From Hypericum androsaemum (Eukaryota; Streptophyta; Magnoliopsida; Malpighiales; Hypericaceae), in assembly GCA_963995505.1 (NCBI GenBank), contig OZ023189.1, forward strand, positions 16,453,495-16,517,494: DNA of 64,000 nt, read 5' to 3'. Below are positions 23,201 through 34,190 of the stretch, piece by piece. The notes under the pieces are model-generated. The model made no database searches, was not told the origin of the DNA, and saw only the letters and a list, made by a program, of their open reading frames with translations. How positions within the stretch are numbered: position 1 is the first letter of the stretch; the number at the start of each line of letters is the position of its first letter. The position numbers were made by a program, and so were the translations under genes.

Positions 23201-25060
23201 GAGCAAGGTGGGTACCAAGGACAACCCTGCAGACATGTTGACGAAGCCGCTTTCTGGTACTAAGTTCGAGCATTGCTTGGACTTGGTCGGTGTTCATGCT
23301 TGATGCTGATTGCCCTTAGGGGCTGATGGTGAAGGTGGAGAAACGTTGAAGATGGAGTCATAGAATTTGGTCCAAGGTGGAGATTTGTTAGGGATTGTTC
23401 CAAATTCCTAATTAGAGTAGGGCTCTATTTCCTGATCAGAATAGAGTACTAGTCTCCTATATATATACGGCCTATGCCTAGGTCTTATTTGTACTAGTTG
23501 AGAGTTGTGAGGTAGAGAGAACCCTCACGGAGGCCTTGTAACCGATTGGACTCACATAGTGGACGACTCTCCTTTGCCCGTGGTTTTCTCCCCGTCTTGG
23601 GGTTTCCACGTAATTCTTGTGTCTCGTATTTTACTCGTTTCGATCTTATTACTCAACACATACAATAGGTGGTCACCCTAGAAAAAGTTTGGAAGTGTGA
23701 AGGAAGGCTTAAAACTTGTTCCAAGTCCGGAAGCCGGTGGAAAGACCTCTGCCTATCCTATGCACTCTTTAGGCAAATCTGCTGCAAATTTGGGGGCTAT
23801 TCCTTTCCGATTTCTACCCGAGAGAAGAGCTGGAATCTGGTCCGAAATGGGCTCATCGAGGAAGGAAACTGTGATGATCATGAGAGAGTATTCAGAGTAA
23901 TTGAGGTGGAACTTGGCTTTCTGTATGATTTTTTATACACCAAGTATCCGCATATTACAGGCAAAGGATACTTGGTGCTCCGGCTTCTTGAGCTTGTCGT
24001 TGTTGGACTTGGTTGCTGGGCTGCAGTAGTAACCTTAACCCCTTTCCTCAATAAAAGACATGGAGAGTTGTTTGTCCTTGACATCGTAGTGACGGTTATA
24101 GTAATCGCCAGCATGGTTCTGGTGCAGCTTGTGCAGCTTTTCTACATCATCACCTCCGACTGGTTGAAAGTCAAACTCATTTGCAGATACATGCAGAAGA
24201 CGTCATGGTGGATCGAGAAGAAGATGTTAACGGCCATTTGCTCCGTGCAATGGAAACCTTGGGCGAGGAAGCTGAAGCAGTACTCGCTCCTCGAGTCGTT
24301 TAGATACACCCCTTCGCCAATCGTATACATTTGTTGTGTTACTTTGGCCATAGACAAGCCCAGAAAAGGCCAGAAGAAGAGCAAGGAGATCAGATTGTCG
24401 GAAGGAGTGAAAAAGGCAATCGTAGCTTCTCTGAAGCTAAATGAAACTAAACTGTGGAACGGGGAAGCCTCGCTGCGTCGAAACGGTTTAGGAGATCAAC
24501 TTGGGTGGGCTTGCAAGTTAGAGACCATCACTCATGTGGTTCTGGTTTGGCACATAGCCACTAGTCTTTGTGAGATACAATTATCTACTGCAGCCAATCT
24601 CAGAAACAGCGAGCAGTTCCTCGTCGCGAACAGCTTGTCCAAGTACTGCGCATACCTGGTGGCCTTTCAGCCGAAGCTCTTACCCGATCATCACTGTGTT
24701 ACAGAGTCCATATTTGACGGGTTAGTCGAAGAAGCGCAAAAGTCGCTAAAGAAATGCAAGACCATGCTTGACAATATGAGGGAGCTAGCAGGAGGACAAG
24801 AAAGCGACCAGAACTCGATCCTCAAGATGGGTGCACAGCTTGGGTTGTGTCTGGTACGAGTCATCGGTAACGAAGACGTGAGATGGAAGGTTTTGTCTGA
24901 ATTCTGGGCAGAACTTGTCTTGTTTCTGGCTCCCTCGGAGGAATTGAAGTCCCATGCAGAACAGCTAGCCAACGGAGGAGAGTTCTTGACTCATTTAATG
25001 ACTTTGCTTTTCCACGCTGGCATCGTCGACCGAGCTTCAGCTATCGATCATGATCCCTAG
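17281..25060 (+). CDS. DUF4220/DUF594 membrane protein, intron interrupted by a Copia element
   Basis: Two exons: 17281-18093 (271 codons, ending GCTGATAAG|gtattt) and 23669-25060 (463 codons plus TAG, after acaatag|GTGGTC). The phases agree and give 734 residues. The N-terminal half has several membrane helices ([42 protein letters not shown]) typical of DUF4220. Exon 2 adds more helices ([30 protein letters not shown]), DLCLSYALF and the C-terminal DUF594 signature ([20 protein letters not shown]). Proteins with this architecture are a large plant family with no established biochemical function. Both exons are open. The original intron was about 175 bp; it is now about 5.6 kb because of the element at 18264-23658, in the same orientation. 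A second 3' flank at 13748 suggests a lost tandem paralogue. Confidence 0.88.
18264..18536 (+). repeat. 5' LTR of the Copia element
   Basis: 273 bp, TG...CA ends, preceded by CATAC. It contains a TATATATATA run near 18338 that may act as the core promoter. Confidence 0.95.
18538..18551 (+). other. Primer-binding site (tRNA-iMet type)
   Basis: TTGGTATCAGAGCC lies one base after the 5' LTR. Confidence 0.9.
19287..23303 (+). pseudogene. Copia gag-pol polyprotein with a single internal stop
   Basis: One frame from ATG 19287 to TGA 23303 (1,338 codons), interrupted only by TAG at 20517-20519 (codon 411). Order: gag, zinc knuckle [14 protein letters not shown] (residues ~233-246), protease active site LDSACTFH (~302), GAG-pre-integrase with HHCC residues, integrase DDE residues in HSDLWGP, LRTDNG and [10 protein letters not shown], reverse transcriptase with LLLYVDDML (~1019) and RNase H with FVDSDYAGD and STTEAEYMA. 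The antisense relative at 11.9 kb has a Gln codon at the stop position, so the stop looks like a point mutation just after protease. Everything downstream is open. Readthrough cannot be excluded from sequence. Confidence 0.93.
23374..23385 (+). other. Polypurine tract
   Basis: AAGGTGGAGATT lies immediately before the 3' LTR and is the expected plus-strand primer site. Confidence 0.75.
23386..23658 (+). repeat. 3' LTR of the Copia element
   Basis: 273 bp, identical to the 5' LTR except at 23543; followed by the CATAC target duplication. Confidence 0.95.
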
Positions 25061-25617
25061 CAATCTATTAGTATGTCTGTCCTTCTTAAGTGTTTATGTT
25101 GTTAGTTCTATCGTTTATGTTGCTTGCTTTTTATTAAATCCGTCGTCGGATCGTATTTATTTTGTAATAACTGTTTGTGTAAGCCAGAATTATATTCTTG
25201 TTGTTGGTGTTTAATCCATGTATAATATAAATAAATAAAAAGGGCCCGGTTTATGACCGTTGGACCCCATGTGGATGTGGACCTATGTTCTTTCCTATGT
25301 TTTCAGAGCTTGTTAATTGTTATTTGCACGTGCTCTTATTGAATGATTGTACGAGTGATCTTTCCATGTCTATAATATTTTAAATAAAATTTAGGGGAGT
25401 TAAAATAAATAATAATATTCGAATTAAGGTAGTCTATTTCAGCTAAATTTCCAAAAATTGAAGACCACGCTATCCTTCAAAAACAAAAGTCAAAATAAGG
25501 AGGCACCTTATTTCCCCAAGAACCAACGTGAATTAAGGGAAGATTAGATTTTGTAGATAATTGCAAGCCTGAGCCAGGTAGGCTTGTAGAAATTGTGAGG
25601 TCGGGAGAAATTCTCTC
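25061..25617. other. Spacer between DUF4220 and eIF1 genes
   Basis: 25121-25385 is the DUF4220 3' flank that is duplicated at 13748. The rest is AT-rich. A possible TATA-like element (CAGTATAAGAGCCC) lies at about 25618 upstream of the eIF1 leader. Confidence 0.5.
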
Positions 25618-25731
25618 CAGTATAAGAGCCCACAAGTGGCCCTCACTTGTTCTCGCAACCTTTTCTTTTGTTAATCTCCCTCTCGAATATTTGGTTTTTC
25701 TTCAACTCTTTTTGTCTTCAATAATCTTCAG

Positions 25732-26162
25732 GTACGTGCTCTCTTTTAATTTTCGAACACTTTAGATAATAATTGATTGTATCCTTCTTGATTTTGATTT
25801 TCAATTGTGATTTAATCCATAAAGTGTTTTGCTATTGTGGTATCTTATTTAGTACCATAACTTCTTGGTATAAGATGTCATTCTCCAGAGGCTTCTTCAT
25901 CTTGGCTTATATGATGCAACAATTTTAACCGGTGAATGTTAGGGATTTATTAAGAGGGTTTCTCCAACTTTTTTGTTCTACAACAGTTATTGATTTGTGT
26001 TGGCTCATATATTAATAAATACAAAGGTTTGATGAATATGTTACGAGTTTGAAACCTTAATAATGCAATAGTGTAAATATTTATTGGAACGACTTATTAC
26101 CATTCAAATAGCTTGAAGCTGAATTAGTCGGCTCAATGGGTAACAAAAATGCTCTGTTGCAG
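25732..26162 (+). other. Probable 5' UTR intron of the eIF1 gene
   Basis: A pyrimidine-rich leader ends AATCTTCAG|GTACGTGC at 25731/25732 and the intron likely ends CTGTTGCAG at 26162. Leader introns are common in plant SUI1-type genes. Transcript data would settle it. Confidence 0.55.
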
Positions 26163-26242
26163 CTGCAAGGGCTTGAAAAAGATTTGGGAGCAAGAAACGA
26201 GTAACCTCTTCGGTTCCATTTCCCTTGTCCAAACCAAAGTTC

Positions 26243-27034
26243 ATGTCTGAACTCGACCTCCAGCTTCCTAGTGCCTTTGGTACGTTTTGCCTACCTGTTT
26301 CTGTTGAATGAATCATTTTTTTTCAAAATTTTAGCATTCGGACATTCAATTGACCGACAAATCTAGTTCGACTAAGTACGAAAATCAGATTTATGATTGG
26401 TTAGATTAGACTTACTTGGCAGTAACTTTTCGTGTTTAGATGGTTGTAACCACAACTTTCCATAACAGAGACAGTGTATTGCATATCGTCTCCTAACATA
26501 CATATATTTGCATCAGATCCATTCGCGGAGGCAAATGCTGGAAACTCGGGCGGCGGGACCCAAGATTACGTGCATATACGAGTACAGCAGCGGAATGGTA
26601 GGAAGAGCTTAACGACCGTGCAAGGTTTGAACAAGGATTTCAGTTACAGCAAGATTTTAAAGGACCTTAAGAAGGAATTCTGCTGCAATGGCACTGTAGT
26701 GGAGGATCCGGAACTGGGACAGGTTCTCTAGTTTCCTTTTCCTTCTCGAATCGAATCACTTGGTCGATCTTAGCGCAATGCTACAGCATGTTGTAGCCCA
26801 TGATCCTGCTGTTCTTGGTCCTAACGAATTCCCTCTGACCAGGTTATCCAACTTCAGGGTGATCAGAGGAAAAATGTTTCCACCTTCCTTATCCAGGTGA
26901 TGTACAATATATCTGCAATCTTGCCATTTTTCTGATCATAATAAGGATGCATAACACATATCTTTTCCGCTGATCGGTGTCGCGAACAGGCAGCCATCGT
27001 GAAGAAAGACCGGATCAAGATTCATGGATTTTAA
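26243..27034 (+). CDS. SUI1: Translation initiation factor eIF1 (SUI1 homologue)
   Basis: Four coding exons: 26243-26279, 26517-26722, 26843-26896 and 26990-27034 (TAA), totalling 342 nt and 113 residues, the usual length for plant eIF1. It starts MSELDLQLPSAF, then DPFAEANAG, and carries the SUI1 core: YVHIRVQQRNGRKSLTTVQG, KILKDLKKEFCCNGTVVEDP, QLQGDQRKNVSTFL, ending DRIKIHGF. eIF1 binds the 40S subunit near the P site and enforces start-codon fidelity in the 43S complex. The start is fixed by the conserved MSELD and by frame-consistent splicing across all junctions. No breaks were seen. Confidence 0.96.
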
Positions 27035-27626
27035 GCAGAACTAGCCAGAGGACGACAATTGATATCCTGGTTACTGCAGCACCAAAATTGTACCTTTCTG
27101 CTTTTGGTTTTACATATTCTCTGTGTATAGGGCTCAGCTTTATGTGAACTTTATACTAATCCTGCCTCGAGCATGGATATCCGGTTGGGATTGTGGTTCA
27201 TATCAATACAAGATGGAATAAGTTTGCCACAATTTGATCAGATAAAAGTATTTGCACATCGAAAACTGTATGGCAGAGTTATTTTCACTTGATGAACAAT
27301 AACTGATAGAATCAATATATAAATGCGAATGTCCAAAATTTGTGTTGTAATATTTGTTGGTATTGGTAGTTTATCAATAGGACATGATTTTGTGCTCTGA
27401 CACGTAATTATCTTGAGGGTTCTAAATTTTCTGACCGATTGACGGAAATTTTCTCTGACTGACAACAAAATGACACTCACTAATCACAATTACTTAAACT
27501 TTCTTTGTGTCATACCACTTCATTAATTTTGTTCCTGTGTCATATCACATCATTTAAAAAAATAGGTCAAAAATCTATAACATTCTTATTTTAAAATATG
27601 AAACGAGATTAGATTGATGGTCATAA
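27035..27626. other. 3' flank of eIF1, no further gene
   Basis: Contains the eIF1 3' UTR and AT-rich spacer up to the target duplication of the element at 27636. Confidence 0.5.
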
Positions 27627-27635
27627 GATGGAAGG

Positions 27636-28899
27636 GAGTCTTTTTCGGAAAGGGGGTAAGAATTTCTGAAAATTACGAGAATGAGGTTCTCTGAAAAAGT
27701 ATTACCTATTTAGGGTTGGACCAGAAAATTACAAAATCATGCGTTTTCAGTTGCCAGAAAACGCACAATTTTGTGCATTCTTTTGGCTCAGAATGCATTT
27801 TTCTGGCACCTTAGAAAATGCCAAAAATGAGGCGTTTCCCATTTTTCTAATTTTCCAAATTTGTTTCACTCTAATTAATAAATAAAATTAAAATTAAAGA
27901 TAATAAAAAAATTAAACAATTTACCATAACATTATTTTATTATTTTAACATTATTTGAAAATTATAAAATAGAATAATTACAGTGATGTGTTTCTTTATT
28001 TTCAGTTTAACATAAATTAAATTAAATAAAAGTTATAGATAATCAACACAATTATACAATTTATTATAATAATATTTTAAAGTTTATGTAATTATCTAAT
28101 TTTAATAGAAAACGCTAAAAATGAGGCGTGTTTCCTTTGTTCTAATTTCCCCAATTTTTTTCATTCTAATTAATAAATAAAATAAAAGTTACAGATAATC
28201 AAAAAATATTACATGATTTATTATATCATTATTTTAACTAAACCTGAAAATAATAATATAAAATCACTATAGTGATGTGTTTTTTTATTTTCAGTTTAAC
28301 ATAAATAATTAAAATAAAAGTTACAAATAATCAACAAATTACACTATTTATTATAACAATATTTTAAATTTTCCAAAAGACTCCCAAAATGAGGAGTTTC
28401 CCTATGTTCTAATTTTCTAATTTTTCTAGAAAACGCAAAATGAGGCTTTTTTTCTAATTTTCCAAATTTTTTCACTCAAGTTACAGATAATCAACAAAAT
28501 TACACGATTTATTATAACATTATTTTAACATAAACTGAAAATAATAAAACAAAATTATTTGAGTGATGTGTTTCTTTATTAGAGTTTATGTTAAACTAAA
28601 AATAAAGAAATACATCACTATAATTATTTTTACACAAAGGGACCAGCCAGAAAATGCCCATAATATGGCGTTTCATTCAGTCGCGAGTAGTCGAGCTGAA
28701 ACTTGGAGCTGCCAGCTTTTGTTAGAAAACGGACAAAATCATGCATTCTCACCCAAAAAATGCACAATTTTGAGCGTTTATGGCAACTAAAAATACATGA
28801 TTTTGTATGTTTTCTGATCCAACCTCCGATAAGTAATACTTTTTCCGAAAACTTCATTCTCGAAATTGTCAAAAATTCTGAACCCGTGTAAAAAGACAC
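27636..28899. mobile_element. Non-autonomous Mutator-like element with long TIRs
   Basis: Long imperfect inverted repeats of roughly 150 bp: the left end starts GAGTCTTTTTCGGA and the right end, reverse-complemented, starts GTGTCTTTTTACAC. Both continue through GAAAAAGTATTAC and CAAAATCATG. Flanks GATGGAAGG (27627-27635) and GATCGAAGG (28900-28908) form a 9-bp target duplication with one mismatch, the size expected for Mutator-like elements. The interior (about 27800-28600) has several degenerate tandem units of about 200 bp, marked by AAAATGAGGCGTTT, ATAACATTATTTTA and GTGATGTGTTTCTTTATT. It has no transposase. Confidence 0.8.
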
Positions 28900-28908
28900 G
28901 ATCGAAGG

Positions 28909-30212
28909 CCTAAAAGTATGTCCCACTAATAACAGTACCAAAGAGCACTCTTATCAACTCGAACACTGCAAACCCAAAAGAGCTGGGCCCAGGCCGACCT
29001 CAATTTCTATCAATGGAATACCATCCTTTCCTAGTACAGGAAAAATAAAAAGAAACCAAGCTGGCTAAAACCAAAGCTGCTCTGTCTTCTTCAGCCCAGA
29101 AATAAATTAACTCGTATTTGGGGGTGTTGCAACTTGCTATTACATCGCAAATGGACAGGTCCAAGCCCAAAGTGGTCCCTCAATGGAATGATAAATCCAG
29201 AAGATTACTGTGACAGATTCTTCTGGCAAGGAGATACTTCCAACCATCTCTGGGACATGGCTAGTAGGACCAGGACCAATTATTGTTAAATTATTATAGC
29301 ACAATATATGAACAATGAAGTTTGTTGCAAAAATTCAAAATAGCCATAAATATTTTTTTTGTAAGTAAATTTTTATAAATGGTAATTTACAAAAAGGTAT
29401 TTAGCCTAGCAGTATAAAACGTAAGACAATTTGTCAAAGGTCCAATGTTCAAGGCGTATTCTTAGTGTAAAAATTTACCTCATAAATAGTGTAGAACCCT
29501 TTCTTGCATGATTGCAACCGTCGGCTTAGTTAAATCTAACTGCGATAGTTCATAATTCACTCGGTTAGTTACAAAATTTTCCGCCCAAATAAATTAAAAC
29601 ATCCAATCGAAATATTCGGCTTTTTATTAATAGCCATAAATGTTTTAAATTGATCTCATACTTTTTTTGAGGAATTTAAATCCATGAATTTGTACTTTTA
29701 CCCAAAAAATAATATCTAAAAATATAAAATATAACTACATTCATAAATTATTTTTTTATTGCGCCGCTGCAATCTACTTACTAGGCCTCAAGATCGAATA
29801 TTTATTCGGTCCTTGGAATGATTCATTCAAATAGCTTAATTAGATGAAATCGGACGGACGTAGTTTTGGGTAATGATTATTTATCAGGTCACTGGCCGAC
29901 CTAACAAGGTGGCTAAAAGACTATTTCATGTGGAAAACGCGGCTAGCTAAGCTAATGTAGTGGAGCCCAAAAATAAATAAGGCAGGAGAACCGTACTCTA
30001 CAAAATAGGAGAGCCCACCAATGTAACAGAAGTCATGGGAGCAAATTGTGCGTGGTTTGGTTGCAATTTAATTAAGAAATTCTTTTCCAATATTTCCAAA
30101 TATTTTTAAAAATATGTTCTGACCAATCAAACCGTAATGATTTCCAATGTTTAAGAAACACATATATCACGATCATAACATGATATTTATTCACGAAAAC
30201 AAGATTAAAAAA
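28909..30212. other. Intergenic, no gene seen
   Basis: AT-rich. Neither exons nor RNA genes were recognised. Confidence 0.45.
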
Positions 30213-30706
30213 GGGATAATTATTGTCAGGCCTTTGGTATTTGGTATATTCGGTGCTCAACCCCCTATCATATGAAAATCGATTAAAAAATTTCGGATAT
30301 TTAGTTTTATTATACTCTGAGACCCCTCGCTGATGTCAGCAAGCGATTCGTTATTATTCTAATTATAAAAAGACTATTTTACCCTCGGGTTTCATCTTCA
30401 GTCTCAATTCACCTTCGAATCTTCAAACCTTCAAACATTCGAACCTTCAGACCTTCGAACTTTGAACCTTCAAACCTTGGAATCTCTCTCTCCGAGGTTG
30501 AACCCAAAAACCGGACAAGATTAACCAATAGAAACCCAAGGCAATTCACCTAAAAAAATGGACACCGAAAAAATATCTGCTGACGTCAGCAAGAGTTCTC
30601 GGAGTATAATAAAATCAAACATCGGGAGATTTCTAATCGATTTTCGAAAGACAAAGAGATGAGAGGCGAATATGTCAAACACCAGAGGTCTGAGCGTAAT
30701 TATCCC
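30213..30706. mobile_element. 494-bp MITE with ~120-bp TIRs
   Basis: Ends GGGATAATTA...TAATTATCCC. The inverted repeats run about 120 bp, including GGTATTTG/GGTGTTTG, AAAATCGATTA, TTTTATTATACTC and TGATGTCAGCA/TGACGTCAGCA. The interior (30400-30490) has short tandem CTTCAAAC/CTTCGAAC units. Flanks are both A/T-rich (TTAAAAAA and TAAAAAAT), so the target duplication is ambiguous. Confidence 0.75.
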
Positions 30707-31119
30707 TAAAAAATTACAGGCAAACTAGACATCTGATAACAATATTTTAAGAACCTCATTGGTCTGGTCTATTATTATCACTCACCTTCAGAATCCAACA
30801 ACAAGAGAATATATAGAAAAACAATTTTGAAAAAGACGGCTAACCCCATCATTTTTTATCCCTTCTCATCTGTCAACCCCCACTTCATATCATTATCTGC
30901 ACAGGGTCCTAATAGTATAATTGAGTCCAAAATTTAGTGGCTAATGGTCCCTATCTCATGTACTATTATAACCCACAAGCACTTAAATATATCATTAAGA
31001 AAATTATTTTACATTAACTACGAGATCGAATTCGATCTCTTCGAAATGCAATACTCTTAAATACCGGTTATGAGAACTTCTCCACTTTTCGAAAATACTA
31101 TCCGATTTGAATCCGGATT
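30707..31119. other. Intergenic, left of the tandem duplication
   Basis: AT-rich spacer with no recognised gene. The duplication starts near TAGTCGATC at about 31119. Confidence 0.45.
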
Positions 31120-31453
31120 AGTCGATCTATTCCATATAAGATTGATGACATAAACCAAAAAAAAAATATCCTGCACTATAATACCTGTCGGCGATTATGC
31201 TAGCTCATTGCTTCTTAACTTTTGGACGAACTACCAGTCAGTCCTACGTCCATCCCCAAGCACACCACCATCCATTCTTATATACCAAGAAAAAACTTAT
31301 ATGGCTTGTCCAAAGCCTCTCCCTTCCACCACACTTAGGATACAACTAAATAACCATTCCCTTCTCCTTGAAAGAAATACCTATTCTCTACTCCAGGACC
31401 CCAAAAAAAACACCTAATTAAGTTGCTGATCCTAGAAGAGACCTAATTCCCAG

Positions 31454-32028
31454 ATGGCTGGCTCTGAGCAATCTTCTTCAGATGAGTCTTCCGTAGGCTC
31501 TAAAGGTACGTAACCTCGCGGGTTTGGTGAGAATTTGAGATTGTAATACGGAACCGGGTCCTCGTCACCTTAATGTCACAGCTTTGTTCTGATCACTAAT
31601 CTGTACAAAAACCTCTTTCCATTCCAGAGGAAACTAGTACTAGTCAGGAAACCAAGCTAGAGTTCTCTGAAGACGAGGAAGCGCTCGTGATCCGGATGTT
31701 TAATCTTGTTGGAGAGAGGTGATTATGATCAGATCATGCATGGTTTTTTTCTATACCAATGATTACACCTATTATGATTTGAACCTAGACTTCCGTCTCG
31801 CAAGTTCCACACGATTTTTTCTCTCTTTTCAAGTTCTTTTAAGACAACAACCTTATCAGATTTGGAGCAGCTGGATGTCTAATTTGTCCATCTCCGGATG
31901 GAATAATGTGAACCAGGTGGGCTCTAATAGCAGGACGGATCCCGGGAAGAACAGCAGAGGAGATTGAGAAGTACTGGAACTCCAGATATTCAACTAGTGA
32001 CGAAACTTGTAATAGAAGGCGTTCCTGA
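31454..32028 (+). CDS. CPC/ETC-type single-repeat R3-MYB transcription factor
   Basis: Three exons: 31454-31505, 31628-31718 and 31917-32028 (TGA), 84 residues. An acidic, Ser-rich N-terminus ([13 protein letters not shown]) is followed by one R3 repeat: [39 protein letters not shown], then NSRYSTS. The bHLH-contact pattern L-x2-R-x3-L-x6-L-x3-R is present; the residue just before it is Ala where CPC and TRY have Asp. Proteins like this lack an activation domain and act as repressors by competing with R2R3-MYBs for bHLH partners, in trichome/root-hair patterning and anthocyanin control. Both introns fall at positions usual for the CPC family. The copy in unit 2 (39086) is broken, so this is the only functional one here. 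Confidence 0.93.
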
Positions 32029-33415
32029 TTTCGTGTTCTACTTGTGGCATTTAACTCTACTTCTACCTTAATTAGCACTTCGACTTAATAACAACAATTT
32101 GTGCCTGATTTATGTGGTGGTGGTGGCCTCGTATAGATTCTTGTTCCAAGATTATTCAGCGGGGAAACTTCAAGGTGCACCTTTTATAGTATATCATATC
32201 AAAACTAACACATCTATTTTATTTTGGGACTGTTAGTTCGTTCTTCATCACACACCAAATCCAAAACCCAACTCGAAAAGTCACTTATCAAGTTGATATA
32301 TTTAATGGATATCATTTTAGCATTTAGATAAGTCTACAAGGAAACAAAATTCACTCTTTCCATCTTACTGAATTTGCATTCCTCCGACTCTAAAATTGAT
32401 TACTTGTGGATGCCGTAGACCAGAGTACTAATCCACAATAACTGAGCCGTCATACAGAATACTCTCATTGCTCGACTTCCTAATCCATGTGTGGTTTTCA
32501 TTTCGATCACATCTTCTTATCCAAAACAGCAAATATCACTAATATATATGCATATATAATTCATCGCCCATCTCCTTGTCATGTTTGGTCCAACAAAAAG
32601 ACAAACAATGAAACAGCTTGATGACGTATCGTACGGGGCTTCCATTGATTAGCCAATGTTGTTTCCAACTGTACGTGTACTTGCTTTTGTGGACCATCTT
32701 TACTTTGAAGTTTCGTATTTAGAGTTGAGCACCCTCGAATATAAGAAATAGCTCTTTCTATGGTTTGAAAACTCCCAAATATCTTACCACTTGTACGAGA
32801 ACGACATAGCTGATCTTTAATGGATGGTGCGTATTGCAAGAATCTTGACAGAGAAAATAAATGGAACTGGAATCGGAAAAGACCCGTATCCAAGAAAACA
32901 GTCTTTTCTTTGGTCTGGACACGAGCTGCCCATTTGCGACCTTTCCCTATGCTGAACTCATCCATGCCTAGCAAATCCCAAAACAACTGTCATGAAAAGC
33001 GTTCATAGTGTACATCTAGAGAGTGAAAAGGCATGCCACCAGATCATTTCATACAAAACCATGGTCCAGTAAGCAAATATATCATCATGTAGCCATTGAT
33101 TGTCATGGAAAGCTGAAGGAAAGCTGGAACGTCAATGTAAAGCAGACTACTACTATTGTCTGTGAACGTAATGAAAAATCATTTCGTCCATAGGACGGAG
33201 GAAGGGAAGACTTTATGGAAGGGGTAGGAGAAATCTACGGCCAAGGAAAACTACTTTTGTTCCGTAAGAGCAAGTTAGCAGTGCATAACACAACTTATTA
33301 ATGTTGAGAAGACTCAACCAATATAGGGTACATGCCCCAACAAAATAGCACGTTCAGTTCTGATTCTTTTAAGATTTACATCAAATCTAACATACCACAC
33401 AGCTCCATGTCCGGC
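32029..33415. other. Spacer between MYB and CRIPT-A
   Basis: Largely shared with 39570-40960. ORFs here (for example minus 32579-32986) are not conserved in the other unit, where indels break the frame, so no gene is called. Confidence 0.6.
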
Positions 33416-33899
33416 CTAAACATTGCTCTGTTTGTACAGTTTAGTGTCAAGAACTTGTTTCCCACACATTGCACAAACTCCTGCATAACATAAACAGACA
33501 TGGTGGTCAGATGTAAGGTAAAGAAGCAGTGTCCATCGAAAACATTAAGCCAGGGAAACTAATCAAGCAAATGCTGAAGTGGCCGAATCCAAAACCAAAA
33601 CAGTGACACCAACACACATTCAAATGTATTCATTTACGTAACGATTTTGCAAACATTTTCAGCCAGGTACAAGGAAGAGGTCACAACAGACAAAAAATAG
33701 TTGCCGCCACACATGAAAGCAAAAAAAGTTATTTTCTGTAAGTATCTCCAATAAGCAATGATCCTCTCAAAAAAAAAAAAGAAGAAGCTAATGCCAATTA
33801 CATGAAACAATCGAGATCGAAGTTCTAGTCACTGAATAAGTATAAAACTCCACGGCATCAAGAACGTATACCAATAACCCTCCCTCCTCCCCAGTCCCG

Positions 33900-34030
33900 A
33901 CCTCCCCCCCCCCCCCCCCCTCCCTCCTCTCCTCTCCTCTCCCTCCCGACCTCCAACCCTCCCTCCTCCCTCCTCCCGACCTCCGCCCCTCCCCCCCTTC
34001 CCGACCTCAACCCCTTCCCCCTCCCCCCAT
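33900..34030. repeat. C/T-rich low-complexity tract
   Basis: Polypyrimidine plus strand with CCTCCCTCCTCT units and a long run of C. ORFs read across it (Gly/Arg-rich on the minus strand) are artefacts of composition. Confidence 0.9.
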
Positions 34031-34190
34031 TTGTCAAAACCCATCCCCATTTTCATTTTCCCCAAATTAAACCTAAAAATCCAAGATGAGCAGATTTTAT
34101 TAGTTTGGTTAAAAAAAAAAAAGAACGAGGGAACGAAGAGAGAGGAAGGAGGAGAGAGCCGCCTCTTGCGCCGCCGCCAGCCGGGGGCCC

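Larger units (their letters stand above)
18264..23658 (+). mobile_element. Nearly intact Ty1/Copia retrotransposon (Tnt1-like)
   Basis: 5,395 bp bounded by 273-bp LTRs starting TGTTAGGG and ending CTCAACA, with a perfect 5-bp target duplication CATAC (18259-18263 and 23659-23663). The LTRs differ at one base only (G at 18421, C at 23543). A tRNA-iMet PBS follows the left LTR and a purine tract (AAGGTGGAGATT) precedes the right LTR. The leader (18537-19286) is GC-rich with a GAGA-rich stretch. Gag-pol occupies 19287-23303 in one frame with one stop codon. It sits in the intron of the DUF4220 gene. The close LTR match implies a recent insertion. Confidence 0.97.

Noticed and set aside
32579..32986. 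Minus-strand ORF of 135 codons between MYB and CRIPT-A
   Set aside because: The duplicated unit has the same DNA (about 40000-40460) but indels not divisible by three break the frame, so it is not under coding constraint.
33829..34065. Gly/Arg-rich minus ORF
   Set aside because: Produced by the C/T-rich low-complexity tract; no gene features.
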